Source of the DNA: Cohnella rhizoplanae
GTDB lineage: Bacteria > Bacillota > Bacilli > Paenibacillales > Paenibacillaceae
Direction: 5' to 3'
DNA length: 64,000 nucleotides
NCBI RefSeq assembly: GCF_948329515.1
Contig: NZ_CAOJCN010000018.1
Span: forward strand, 1 to 64,000
Each line of letters starts with the position of its first letter. Positions within the stretch are counted from its first letter, which is position 1. Shown here piece after piece: positions 34,172-42,097 of this stretch. The notes beneath the pieces were generated by a model, which was given only the letters and a program-made list of their open reading frames with translations, ran no database searches and was not told the DNA's origin. The position numbers and the translations under genes are program-made.

Positions 34172-35327
34172 GCGTAAAATAGGCGTTGTTACAGGAACGC
34201 GAGCGGATTATGGGATCCTATATTGCCTGCTGAAAGAGATGGCGGCAGATGACCAATTTGAGCTGCAGTTGATGGTCACGGGCATGCATCTCTCTTCGGA
34301 ATTCGGGCTCACCTATCGTCAAATTGAAGAGGACGGATTTCGCATCGATGCGAAGGTCGAAATGTTATTGTCGAGCGATAGTCCTGCCGGCATCGCCAAG
34401 TCGATGGGGCTGGGCATGATCGGCTTCGGGGATGCCTTGGCCACCTTGAAACCCGATCTCCTGGTCGTTCTCGGGGATCGCTACGAGATGTTCGCGGCTG
34501 CCCAAGCGGCGATGGTTGCAGGTATTCCGCTCGCGCATATCGCGGGCGGAGATACGACGGAAGGCGCCTACGACGAAGCGATCCGGCATAGCTTGACCAA
34601 GATGGCGCACCTCCACTTCGTGACGAACGAAGTCGCAGCAAGGCGAGTGAGACAGATGGGCGAAGATCCTAAACATGTCTACAATGTCGGAAGTCCAGGC
34701 ATTGATTATATTAAGCGTATGCGCTTGCTGACTCGGCAGGAGATCGAGGAACAGCTCGGCTTCAAGCTGCGTCAGCGCAATCTATTGATAACGTTCCATC
34801 CTGTCACATTGGAGTCGGATAGCGCGGGCCGACAGCTCGAAGCGCTTTTTGAAGCATGCGAGCGGCTCGGTCCGGATGTCGGACTGATTTTTACCAAGGC
34901 GAATGCGGACAACGACGGGCGAATGATCAACGAAGCCCTCGAACGGTTTGCGCAAGACAAGCCGTCTGCGGCCGTCTATGCTTCGTTGGGTCAGCAGAGA
35001 TACCTGAGCGTCATGGCGATCGCATCGGCCGTGGTGGGCAATTCGTCCAGCGGTCTATATGAAGCGCCATCCTTTGGCGTGCCGACGGTCAATATCGGCG
35101 ATCGGCAGCGAGGCCGTCTGCAAGCCTCCTCGGTTCTGTCCTGTCCACCCGAAGCAGATGCAATCGAGCGGGCGATCAGAGACGCATTTACACGGGATTG
35201 CAGCGATGCGGTCAACCCGTATGGGGACGGGCATGCAGCTGCAAGAATTCATCGCGTCATCGGCGAGTTCGGAGAATATCGTTCGCTGCTCAAAAAGACG
35301 TTCCGGGACATGGGGGAAACGAAATGA
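34161..35327 (+). CDS. legG: Hydrolysing nucleotide-sugar 2-epimerase, LegG (NeuC family)
   Basis: 388 residues: VVTGTRADYGILYCLLKEM at the N-terminus, LVVLGDRYEMFAAAQAAM, HIAGGDTTEGAYDEAIRHSL, and the C-terminal NSSSGLYEAPSFGVPTVNIG. It releases the nucleotide and inverts C2 to give 2,4-diacetamido-2,4,6-trideoxymannose. The ATG at 34161 follows AGGTGA; an in-frame GTG three codons earlier is part of that site. It ends in a 4-base overlap with legI. Confidence 0.92.
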   Translation: MKSKRKIGVVTGTRADYGILYCLLKEMAADDQFELQLMVTGMHLSSEFGLTYRQIEEDGFRIDAKVEMLLSSDSPAGIAKSMGLGMIGFGDALATLKPDLLVVLGDRYEMFAAAQAAMVAGIPLAHIAGGDTTEGAYDEAIRHSLTKMAHLHFVTNEVAARRVRQMGEDPKHVYNVGSPGIDYIKRMRLLTRQEIEEQLGFKLRQRNLLITFHPVTLESDSAGRQLEALFEACERLGPDVGLIFTKANADNDGRMINEALERFAQDKPSAAVYASLGQQRYLSVMAIASAVVGNSSSGLYEAPSFGVPTVNIGDRQRGRLQASSVLSCPPEADAIERAIRDAFTRDCSDAVNPYGDGHAAARIHRVIGEFGEYRSLLKKTFRDMGETK

Positions 35328-36412
35328 CGAAGGAAAATCAAGCCTACATCATCGCGGAAGCGGGGGTTAATCATAACGGGTCGCTCGAGCTCGCGATGGA
35401 CCTGATTCGTGCGGCAGCTGATGCCGGCGCTGATGCCGTCAAGTTCCAGACGTTCAAGGCGGACCTGCTGGTCACGCGCACGGCGGATCGAGCCGCCTAT
35501 CAGGACCGCAATACGGGAGACGCGGACACGCAGTATGAAATGATCCGGAAGCTCGAGCTGAGCGAAGCGGATCATCTGTCCTTAAAGGCGGAATGCGCGG
35601 TGCGCGGCATCGCCTTTCTATCGTCTCCCTTTGACCTTGCAAGTCTGCGTTTGCTGGTAGAAGACGTCGGGGTCGACCGGCTCAAGATTCCTTCCGGGGA
35701 AATTACGAATGCCCCCCTGCTATTAAACGCTGCCAGGAGCGGGCTGCCCATCATTCTATCCAGCGGCGTGTGTACGATGGCTGATATCGAATCGGCACTG
35801 GCATGGATCGCCTTCGGATACCGGAATGAGGACGGCATACCGACGGAAGGCGCGGTTATGGAGGCTTACGCCTCTCCTGAAGGCCAACGGCTGCTTCGCG
35901 AGAAGGTGACGCTGCTGCATTGTACGACGGAATACCCCGCCCCTTTTGACGAGGTGAATCTACGCGTTATGGACACGTTTGCTACAGCGTTCGGTTTATC
36001 CGTCGGATACTCGGATCATACGCAGGGGATCGCGATCCCGATCGCTGCGGTGGCGAGGGGAGCGACGGTCATCGAAAAGCATTTTACGCTGAGTCGTGGT
36101 TTGCCGGGACCGGATCACCAAGCATCATTGGAGCCGAATGAGCTTCAAGCGATGGTCGCTGCCATCCGGCAAGTAGAGCAAGCTCTAGGTTCTGCGGTGA
36201 AGAAGCCTTCACGTTCGGAGAGCCTCAACCGCAACGTCATTCGTAAAAGCCTGGTTGCGGCGACCGACATCCGAAAGGGAGAAAGGTTTACGGTCGACAA
36301 TATCGGAATTAAGCGCCCAGGAGGCGGTCTGGCGCCAAATAGATACTGGGATCTGCTCGGACGTAAAGCGCTTCGCGATTATGCTGCGGACGAGGGTTTA
36401 TTCGATGAATAA
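35324..36412 (+). CDS. legI: N,N'-diacetyllegionaminate synthase, LegI (NeuB family)
   Basis: Condenses the 6-deoxy-diacetamidomannose with phosphoenolpyruvate to make the nine-carbon legionaminic acid. 362 residues: TIM barrel with IAEAGVNHNGSLELAMDLI, AVKFQTFK, KIPSGEITNAPLL, LHCTTEYPAPFDEVNL, GYSDHTQG and EKHFTL. A C-terminal SAF (antifreeze-like) domain (about 300-362) has RKSLVAATDIRKGERFT. The start overlaps legG by 4 bases and the end overlaps the acetyltransferase by 8. Confidence 0.94.
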   Translation: MTKENQAYIIAEAGVNHNGSLELAMDLIRAAADAGADAVKFQTFKADLLVTRTADRAAYQDRNTGDADTQYEMIRKLELSEADHLSLKAECAVRGIAFLSSPFDLASLRLLVEDVGVDRLKIPSGEITNAPLLLNAARSGLPIILSSGVCTMADIESALAWIAFGYRNEDGIPTEGAVMEAYASPEGQRLLREKVTLLHCTTEYPAPFDEVNLRVMDTFATAFGLSVGYSDHTQGIAIPIAAVARGATVIEKHFTLSRGLPGPDHQASLEPNELQAMVAAIRQVEQALGSAVKKPSRSESLNRNVIRKSLVAATDIRKGERFTVDNIGIKRPGGGLAPNRYWDLLGRKALRDYAADEGLFDE

Positions 36413-37046
36413 GCCGGTCGTCGTGCTTGGCGGCGGGGGGCATGCCAAGGTCGTAGCGGAGACGCTTCGGCTGCAGGGTGCGAAAATTGTCGGAATGACA
36501 GCGCCGACTTCGACAGACATCGCGGCCAGCTTGCAAATTTATCCATGGCTTGGCAACGATGCAGCTATTCAGCAGAACTATTCGACAGCCGATATAATAC
36601 TCATCAACGGCATCGGTCAGGTCCCGCAATCCCGGCTTAGATGCCGGTTATACGTCGATTTTAAACAAAAAGGCTATACGTTTAGATCGGTAATCCATCC
36701 CTCGGCGATTCTGGCATCCGACATTCTGCTGGGCGAGGGCGCGCAGTTGATGGCCGGCTGTATCGTCCAGCCCTCAGCCGAGATCGGCGACAATACGTTG
36801 CTGAACACCCGGTGCTCGGTCGATCACGACTGTCGAATCGGCAGTCATGTGCACATCGCGCCGGGAGCCGTGCTTGCGGGCGGCGTAATCGTAGAAGAAG
36901 AGGCATTCATCGGCGCAGGCGCCATCGTCATCGAAGGCCGCAGGATCGGGAAAGGGGCCGTCATCGGGGCGGGCGCGGTCGTCGTTCGCGACGTTCCGGC
37001 GGGCGCCCGGTATGCAGGAGTACCAGCGAAGGAGATGCATCCATGA
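36405..37046 (+). CDS. legH: Sugar N-acetyltransferase, LegH/NeuD family
   Basis: 213 residues. The N-terminal PglD-like nucleotide-sugar binding unit has VVVLGGGGHAKVVAETL. A left-handed beta-helix of hexapeptide repeats (about 100-195; IHPSAILASDILLGEGAQLM and following) ends in RDVPAGARYAGVPAKEM. Between legI and ptmE it is best read as LegH, acetylating the C4 amino group; an O-acetyltransferase acting on finished nonulosonate is the alternative. Overlaps both neighbours. Confidence 0.87.
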   Translation: MNKPVVVLGGGGHAKVVAETLRLQGAKIVGMTAPTSTDIAASLQIYPWLGNDAAIQQNYSTADIILINGIGQVPQSRLRCRLYVDFKQKGYTFRSVIHPSAILASDILLGEGAQLMAGCIVQPSAEIGDNTLLNTRCSVDHDCRIGSHVHIAPGAVLAGGVIVEEEAFIGAGAIVIEGRRIGKGAVIGAGAVVVRDVPAGARYAGVPAKEMHP

Positions 37047-38092
37047 CCGACTGGCAGAGTACGATAGTTCCGATGGACATGACGATCGAGCAAGCGGTGA
37101 AGACGATCGATTCCAGCTCCATGCAGATCGCGCTCGTTACCGACGAGGCCGGCAGGCTGGTCGGTACGATAACCGACGGCGATATCCGGCGAGGCATTCT
37201 GAGAGGCATTGGCTTGCAGGAGCCGGTCGTTCTGATTATGAACGCCAATCCTACGATTTTGCCGGAGCAGACCGAAGCGGGCGTGATCCTGTCTCTGATG
37301 CGCATCAAGCAAATCCGGCATATTCCGCTTGTCGATCATGAGGGTCGTTTGACCGATCTCAAGTGCTTTGATGATCTGGTGCGGCCTGCACGCAAAGACA
37401 ACTGGGTCGTCATTATGGCAGGAGGGCTGGGCACTCGGCTTAGCCCGTTGACGGATTCCACGCCTAAGCCCCTGCTCCATGTAGGCGGCAAGCCTTTGCT
37501 GGAGACGATTCTGGAGAATTTCATCGCGAGCGGGTTCGTCAATTTTTACTTATCCGTTAATTATAAATCGGAGATGGTCGAAAGCTACTTCCAGGACGGA
37601 TCCAGATGGGGCGTACAGATTCGCTATATTCGCGAGAACCAACGTATGGGCACGGCGGGAGCCTTGAGTCTTCTGGAAGAGCTGCCGACGGAGCCGCTGC
37701 TCGTCATGAACGGCGATTTGCTGACGAAGGTCAGCTTCAATCAACTGCTCGAGTTTCACCAATCGCATAAAGCGCTGGCTACCATGTGCGTGCGAAACTA
37801 TGAATATCAGGTTCCCTACGGCGTCGTCAACGTGGACAAGCACCATCTTGTGGGATTAGTCGAAAAGCCGAAGCAGCACTATTTCGTGAATGCAGGCATT
37901 TACGTGCTGAACCCGGAGGTGATCCGGCAGATTCCCAGAGACATCTTCTACGATATGACGACGCTTTTTGAAGCGCTGATGGCTGACAAGCAGGAGACGT
38001 GCGTATTTCCGTTGCGCGAGTATTGGCTGGATATCGGGCGGATGGACGATTATGAGCGGGCGAATGGCGAGTACGCGGAGATTTTCGCTTGA
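37043..38092 (+). CDS. ptmE: CBS-domain sugar-1-phosphate nucleotidyltransferase, PtmE-like
   Basis: 349 residues: two CBS motifs (about 1-120; IALVTDEAGRLVGTITDGDIRRG, HIPLVDHEGRLTDL) fused to an NTP transferase with VVIMAGGLGTRLSPLTDSTPKP and VMNGDLLTKV. This architecture is that of PtmE, which makes GDP-glucosamine for the Campylobacter legionaminic pathway. Its presence implies the GDP-linked route. The start overlaps the acetyltransferase by 4 bases, after AAGGAGATG. Confidence 0.88.
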   Translation: MTDWQSTIVPMDMTIEQAVKTIDSSSMQIALVTDEAGRLVGTITDGDIRRGILRGIGLQEPVVLIMNANPTILPEQTEAGVILSLMRIKQIRHIPLVDHEGRLTDLKCFDDLVRPARKDNWVVIMAGGLGTRLSPLTDSTPKPLLHVGGKPLLETILENFIASGFVNFYLSVNYKSEMVESYFQDGSRWGVQIRYIRENQRMGTAGALSLLEELPTEPLLVMNGDLLTKVSFNQLLEFHQSHKALATMCVRNYEYQVPYGVVNVDKHHLVGLVEKPKQHYFVNAGIYVLNPEVIRQIPRDIFYDMTTLFEALMADKQETCVFPLREYWLDIGRMDDYERANGEYAEIFA

Positions 38093-38111
38093 TAAAAACG
38101 AGGTGGTCAGA

Positions 38112-38816
38112 ATGAAACGTCTATGCTCCATTTGTGCGAGGGGCGGCTCTAAGGGTGTCCCAAACAAAAATATAAGATTGCTTAACGGGCGTCCGCTCAT
38201 TTCTTATAGTATAGAACACGCAAAGGAGACTGGGCTTTTTGAAGCCATCGCGGTAAGCAGCGATTCGGAAGAAATCCTAGAAGTGGCTAGAGCTTCCGGA
38301 GCTGACATTCTGGTAAAGCGACCGCCCGAGATGGCTAGCGATCAGGCGCCGAAGGTTCCAGCGATCCGTCACTGCTTTACCGAAGCGGAGAACATGCTGG
38401 GGATCGTTTTCGATACGTCGGTTGACCTTGATGCAACGTCGCCGCTCCGCCATGCAAGCGACATCGTCCGAGCTGTGCGTCTGCTTGAAGACACCGGCGT
38501 CTCGAATGTAATCACGGGCATGCCGGCTCGCCGATCTCCTTATTTTAACTTGGTCGAGATCAATGAGCGCGGCGTTGCCGAATTATCGAAGCGCTTGCCC
38601 GCTCCCGTCGTGCGAAGGCAGGACAGCCCGCTCTGCTATGATATGAACGGCTCGATTTATGTCTGGACGCGTTCTGCGCTTTTGGAGAATGATACGCTTT
38701 TTCTGTCGGATACTCGACTCTACGAGATGCCGGAGGAGCGCTCCATCGACATCGACCATGAACTAGAATGGGAATGGGTTTCTTTTCTCATGAATAAAAG
38801 ATCCGAGTCTCAATAA
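38112..38816 (+). CDS. legF: CMP-legionaminate cytidylyltransferase, LegF (NeuA family)
   Basis: Activates the finished nonulosonic acid with CTP for transfer by Maf. 234 residues: CSICARGGSKGVPNKNIRLLNGRPLI (CTP-binding), VSSDSEEI, and DIDHELEWEWV at the metal-binding end. ATG at 38112 after GAGGTGG. Close to acylneuraminate cytidylyltransferases; assignment to legionaminate rests on neighbours. Confidence 0.92.
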   Translation: MKRLCSICARGGSKGVPNKNIRLLNGRPLISYSIEHAKETGLFEAIAVSSDSEEILEVARASGADILVKRPPEMASDQAPKVPAIRHCFTEAENMLGIVFDTSVDLDATSPLRHASDIVRAVRLLEDTGVSNVITGMPARRSPYFNLVEINERGVAELSKRLPAPVVRRQDSPLCYDMNGSIYVWTRSALLENDTLFLSDTRLYEMPEERSIDIDHELEWEWVSFLMNKRSESQ

Positions 38817-38852
38817 AAATCGATTTTAATTAATAAATGAGGTGCTTCGTTA

Positions 38853-40163
38853 ATGTCCCGTTTCCCGGCCCAAAGAACGATTAGCGATTTTGAACAGGCG
38901 GACGACCAAGCGGAAATCAAGTACGGTCTTCCGCGCGAGATCAAGTTCTGCAAACGCTGCGTTATATCGAACCAGCGTCCCAATTCGGCGGTCGAGTATG
39001 CGCATACGAAAGAGAGCAAAAAAGCGACGATCCATTTCGACGAAGACGGCATCTGCGACGCTTGCCGCCTCGCCGAGCAAAAGCAAAAGACTATCGATTG
39101 GGACGCTCGCGAAAAAGAGCTTCGCGAGCTCTGCGACCGTTATCGCAAAAACGACGGCTCTTATGACTGCCTCGTGCCCGGTTCGGGCGGCAAGGACAGC
39201 TTCTATGCGGCGCATATTCTCCGTACTAAGTACAACATGCACCCGTTGACCGTAACTTGGGCGCCTCATGTGTACACCGAATGGGGCTGGCGCAATTTCC
39301 AATCCTGGATTCATGCCGGCTTCGACAATTACCTGTGCACGCCGAACGGCAAGATTCACAGACTGTTGACGAGATTGGCGGTAGAGAACCTGTTCCATCC
39401 GTTCCAGCCGTTTATTTTCGGGCAGAAGGCGCTCGCTCCGAAAATGGCTCTGCTGCATAATATCCAACTGGTCTTCTACGGTGAGAACGAGGCGGAGTAT
39501 GGCAATCCGATCGGCGATACGACTTCCGCCAAGCGCGACTGGTCTTACTTTACCGCATCCGACAAGTCCAAGATCTTTCTTGGGGGGACGTCGCTGGCCG
39601 AGCTCAAAGAGGATTACGGCGTCGAGGATTACGAATTGAATCCTTACCTGCCGGCCAACCCGGACGAGATCGACAAAAAAGAAGTTAACGTTCACTATCT
39701 CGGATATTATCTCAAATGGCATCCCCAAAGCTGCTACTACTACTCCGTGGAGCACGGCGGATTCGAAGCCTCGCCGGAGCGGACGCCTGGAACATACAGC
39801 AAGTACAACAGCATCGACGACCGGATCGACGATTTCCATTACTACACGACCTTCATCAAGTTCGGCATCGGCCGTGCGACCTACGACGCCGCGCAGGAGA
39901 TCCGCTCGGGCGACATTACGCGCGAAGAGGGCGTGGCGCTGGTCAAGCGCTTCGACGGCGAGTTTCCGGATCGTTTTGCAGACGAGATCTTTGCTTATCT
40001 CAGCATGAACGAGAAGCAGTTCCCGGAAGCGTCCCGTATGTTCGAGCAACCGATCATGGACCGCGATTACTTCATGAACCTGGCCGACCATTTCCGCTCG
40101 CCGCATCTGTGGCGCCGGGAAGACGGCGCTTGGAAACTCAAAAAAACCGTCTGGGAAGCATAG
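38853..40163 (+). CDS. N-acetyl-sugar amidotransferase, WbpG/PseA-type PP-loop enzyme
   Basis: 436 residues. The N-terminal zinc-ligand-like pairs CKRCVISNQRPN and CDACRLAEQK precede the ATP pyrophosphatase PP-loop VPGSGGKDSFYAAHIL, typical of the family that turns an N-acetyl group into an acetamidino group using ammonia. The protein also has WGWRNFQSW, GENEAEYGNP and HGGFEASPERTPGTYSKYNSIDDRID. Companion hisF- and hisH-like genes follow at once, as in WbpG-HisH2-HisF2 clusters of Pseudomonas. Acting on legionaminic acid, it would give an amidino derivative. The substrate is inference. Confidence 0.88.
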   Translation: MSRFPAQRTISDFEQADDQAEIKYGLPREIKFCKRCVISNQRPNSAVEYAHTKESKKATIHFDEDGICDACRLAEQKQKTIDWDAREKELRELCDRYRKNDGSYDCLVPGSGGKDSFYAAHILRTKYNMHPLTVTWAPHVYTEWGWRNFQSWIHAGFDNYLCTPNGKIHRLLTRLAVENLFHPFQPFIFGQKALAPKMALLHNIQLVFYGENEAEYGNPIGDTTSAKRDWSYFTASDKSKIFLGGTSLAELKEDYGVEDYELNPYLPANPDEIDKKEVNVHYLGYYLKWHPQSCYYYSVEHGGFEASPERTPGTYSKYNSIDDRIDDFHYYTTFIKFGIGRATYDAAQEIRSGDITREEGVALVKRFDGEFPDRFADEIFAYLSMNEKQFPEASRMFEQPIMDRDYFMNLADHFRSPHLWRREDGAWKLKKTVWEA

Positions 40164-40177
40164 AGGAGCGGATCGAG

Positions 40178-40936
40178 ATGAATGTCCGATTAATCGCCAG
40201 ACTCGACATCAAGGGCCCTAACCTGATCAAGGGCATTCATCTGGAAGGTCTACGGGTCGTCGGGGATCCTCAGCAGTTCGCCAGAAAGTACTACGAAGGC
40301 GGGATCGACGAGCTGATCTATATGGACACCGTCGCCAGTCTCTACGGGCGCAACAACCTTTCTGAAATTGTAAAATATACGGCGGAGAACGTATTTATAC
40401 CGCTTACGGTAGGCGGCGGCATACGGAGTGCGGACGACGTAACCCATATGCTCAGAATGGGAGCGGACAAGGTGGCGATAAATACCGCTGCGGTCAATCG
40501 ACCCGAACTGATCCGCGAGGTGTCCCAAAAATTTGGATCCCAATGCATGGTCTTATCCATTGAAGCCAAGCGTGTCGGTCCCGACCGATGGGAGGTCTAT
40601 ACGGACAACGGGCGCGAGAAAACGGGGCTCGACGTCGTTGAATGGGCGATCAAGGGACAGGAGCTGGGAGCCGGAGAAATCCTGCTGACTTCCGTAGACC
40701 AAGAAGGAACGCGAAAAGGATATGATAATCGGCTCGTGCGCGCGGTTAGCGAGGCAGTGTCGATCCCGGTCATCGCCAGCGGAGGATTGGGCGAACCCGC
40801 GCATCTCTCCGATGTCATCCGGCAAGGCAAGGCGGATGCGGTAGCCGTCGCGGATGCGCTGCATTACGATCGCTTGAGCATCGAACGGTTGAGGCAGGCC
40901 GTGGATGAAACGGCAATGGCGGTGAAGCATGTCTAG
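40178..40936 (+). CDS. hisF: HisF-type synthase subunit paralogue serving sugar amidation
   Basis: 252-residue TIM barrel: RLIARLDIKGPNLIKGIHLEG, PLTVGGGIRS, GADKVAINTAA, GAGEILLTSVDQEGTRKGYD, IPVIASGGLG. It resembles imidazole-glycerol-phosphate synthase HisF, but the sequence diverges (LDIKGPNLIKG instead of the usual LDVKDGRVVKG), and no other his genes are present. Its place between the PP-loop amidotransferase and hisH suggests it channels ammonia to the amidotransferase, as proposed for HisF2. ATG at 40178 after GAGGAGCGG. Confidence 0.88.
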   Translation: MNVRLIARLDIKGPNLIKGIHLEGLRVVGDPQQFARKYYEGGIDELIYMDTVASLYGRNNLSEIVKYTAENVFIPLTVGGGIRSADDVTHMLRMGADKVAINTAAVNRPELIREVSQKFGSQCMVLSIEAKRVGPDRWEVYTDNGREKTGLDVVEWAIKGQELGAGEILLTSVDQEGTRKGYDNRLVRAVSEAVSIPVIASGGLGEPAHLSDVIRQGKADAVAVADALHYDRLSIERLRQAVDETAMAVKHV

Positions 40937-41579
40937 CGCGATAACCTTAATCGATTACGGCATCGGCAATCTGCTCAGCGTGTCCAGAGCGCTGGAGCAT
41001 TGCGGCGCGGATGTAGAACTTGCGCAAACGGCGGAGCAGATCGAGGCTGCAGATAAGCTTGTACTGCCTGGCGTCGGCGCGTTTGCCGACGGGATGAACG
41101 GCCTGCGCGAGCGCGGTCTCGTCGATGCGATACGCAAGCACGCGGAGCAGGACAAGCCGCTGTTAGGAATCTGTCTGGGCATGCAGATGCTGCTTGGAAC
41201 GAGCGAGGAGTTCGGCCAGCATGAAGGGCTGGGCATCATTCCTGGCAGAGTATGCGCTATCCCAGGCACGACAGACGCAGGGCAGCCTCACAAGATCCCG
41301 CATATCGGATGGACGGAGCTGCGGCGGCCGCAACCGGACACAGAGTGGAATGGAACGGTTCTGGAGGGCATACCTGCGGATAGCCGGACCTATTTTGTCC
41401 ATTCCTATACGGCAATTCCCGATGATCCGAAGCATCGCCTCTCGGATGCCGGCTATAACGGTCGCACGATCGCTGCGGTTATTCGCAAAGGCTCCGTATA
41501 CGGAACGCAATTTCACCCGGAGAAAAGCAGAAATGTGGGATTGCAAATCTTATCCAACTTTATTGGTTTAAAACGGTAA
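40929..41579 (+). CDS. hisH: HisH-type glutaminase paralogue serving sugar amidation
   Basis: 216-residue class I glutamine amidotransferase. The catalytic triad is intact: nucleophile about C82 in GICLGMQMLL, and H196/E198 in GTQFHPEKS. It hydrolyses glutamine and passes ammonia to its HisF partner. Overlaps hisF by 8 bases. Last gene of the glycosylation block. Same reasoning as for HisF on its probable non-histidine role. Confidence 0.9.
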   Translation: MSSAITLIDYGIGNLLSVSRALEHCGADVELAQTAEQIEAADKLVLPGVGAFADGMNGLRERGLVDAIRKHAEQDKPLLGICLGMQMLLGTSEEFGQHEGLGIIPGRVCAIPGTTDAGQPHKIPHIGWTELRRPQPDTEWNGTVLEGIPADSRTYFVHSYTAIPDDPKHRLSDAGYNGRTIAAVIRKGSVYGTQFHPEKSRNVGLQILSNFIGLKR

Positions 41580-41586
41580 AATTCTC

Positions 41587-41614
41587 TCAATTGTAGCTCT
41601 CTATATTCCGATAT
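41587..41614 (+). promoter_or_regulatory. Sigma-D-type promoter for flaG-fliDST
   Basis: TCAA (41587-41590), 16-base spacer, TCCGATAT (41607-41614), seven of eight matches to the sigma-D -10, 35 bases before the flaG start. Confidence 0.62.
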
Positions 41615-41648
41615 AGGAGATAAAGGCTACGTTTCTGGGGGGATATGG

Positions 41649-42065
41649 ATGGATTCTATCACATTGGGCTCGACGTCCGGTTTCGCGGGTGGCGCGGAGC
41701 GGATTCAGCCGGCCCAGGCACCGGAGCAGGCGGCCCGTTCGGAAGCGGCCAACTCGGCGCCGGACTTGCCTTCGGCAGGAGAGCTTCCGAGCTTTTCCAC
41801 GCTCAAGCAAGCGGAGCAATCCGGCGATCAGATCGGCATCAGCGACGAGCAGGTGCTCAAGGCGATTGAAAAGGCACTGAAAACGCTGGCGGGCAAGACG
41901 ACAAGCCTGCAGTTTTCGATTCATGAGAAAACGAAGCAGGTTATGGTCAAAGTCGTTAACTCCGATAACGGTGAGATTATCCGGGAGATACCGCCGGAAA
42001 AGAATTTAGACTTTTTGGCTAGTCTTTGGGAAAAGGCCGGCATTCTGGTAGATGAACGGCGATAA
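41649..42065 (+). CDS. flaG: Flagellar protein FlaG
   Basis: 138 residues. A variable N-terminal half precedes the conserved FlaG domain (about 65-138) with LQFSIHEKTKQVMVKVVNSDNGEIIREIPPEKNLDF. FlaG affects filament length in several species. The ATG follows a run of G's (GGGGGGAT) at 6 bases. First gene of flaG-fliD-fliS-fliT. Confidence 0.93.
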   Translation: MDSITLGSTSGFAGGAERIQPAQAPEQAARSEAANSAPDLPSAGELPSFSTLKQAEQSGDQIGISDEQVLKAIEKALKTLAGKTTSLQFSIHEKTKQVMVKVVNSDNGEIIREIPPEKNLDFLASLWEKAGILVDERR

Positions 42066-42097
42066 TCACGCCGCGGACGGAAGGAAGGTGAGCGATT

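Noticed and set aside
31977..38816. Pseudaminic or neuraminic acid pathway instead of legionaminic
   Set aside because: The NeuC-like LegG and PtmE-type nucleotidyltransferase fit the legionaminic route; a pseudaminic route would use PseB/PseG-type proteins, and a plain neuraminic route would not need legB/legC.
40178..41579. hisF and hisH as histidine biosynthesis genes
   Set aside because: No other his genes nearby, and they overlap within an operon led by a PP-loop sugar amidotransferase and legionaminic genes.
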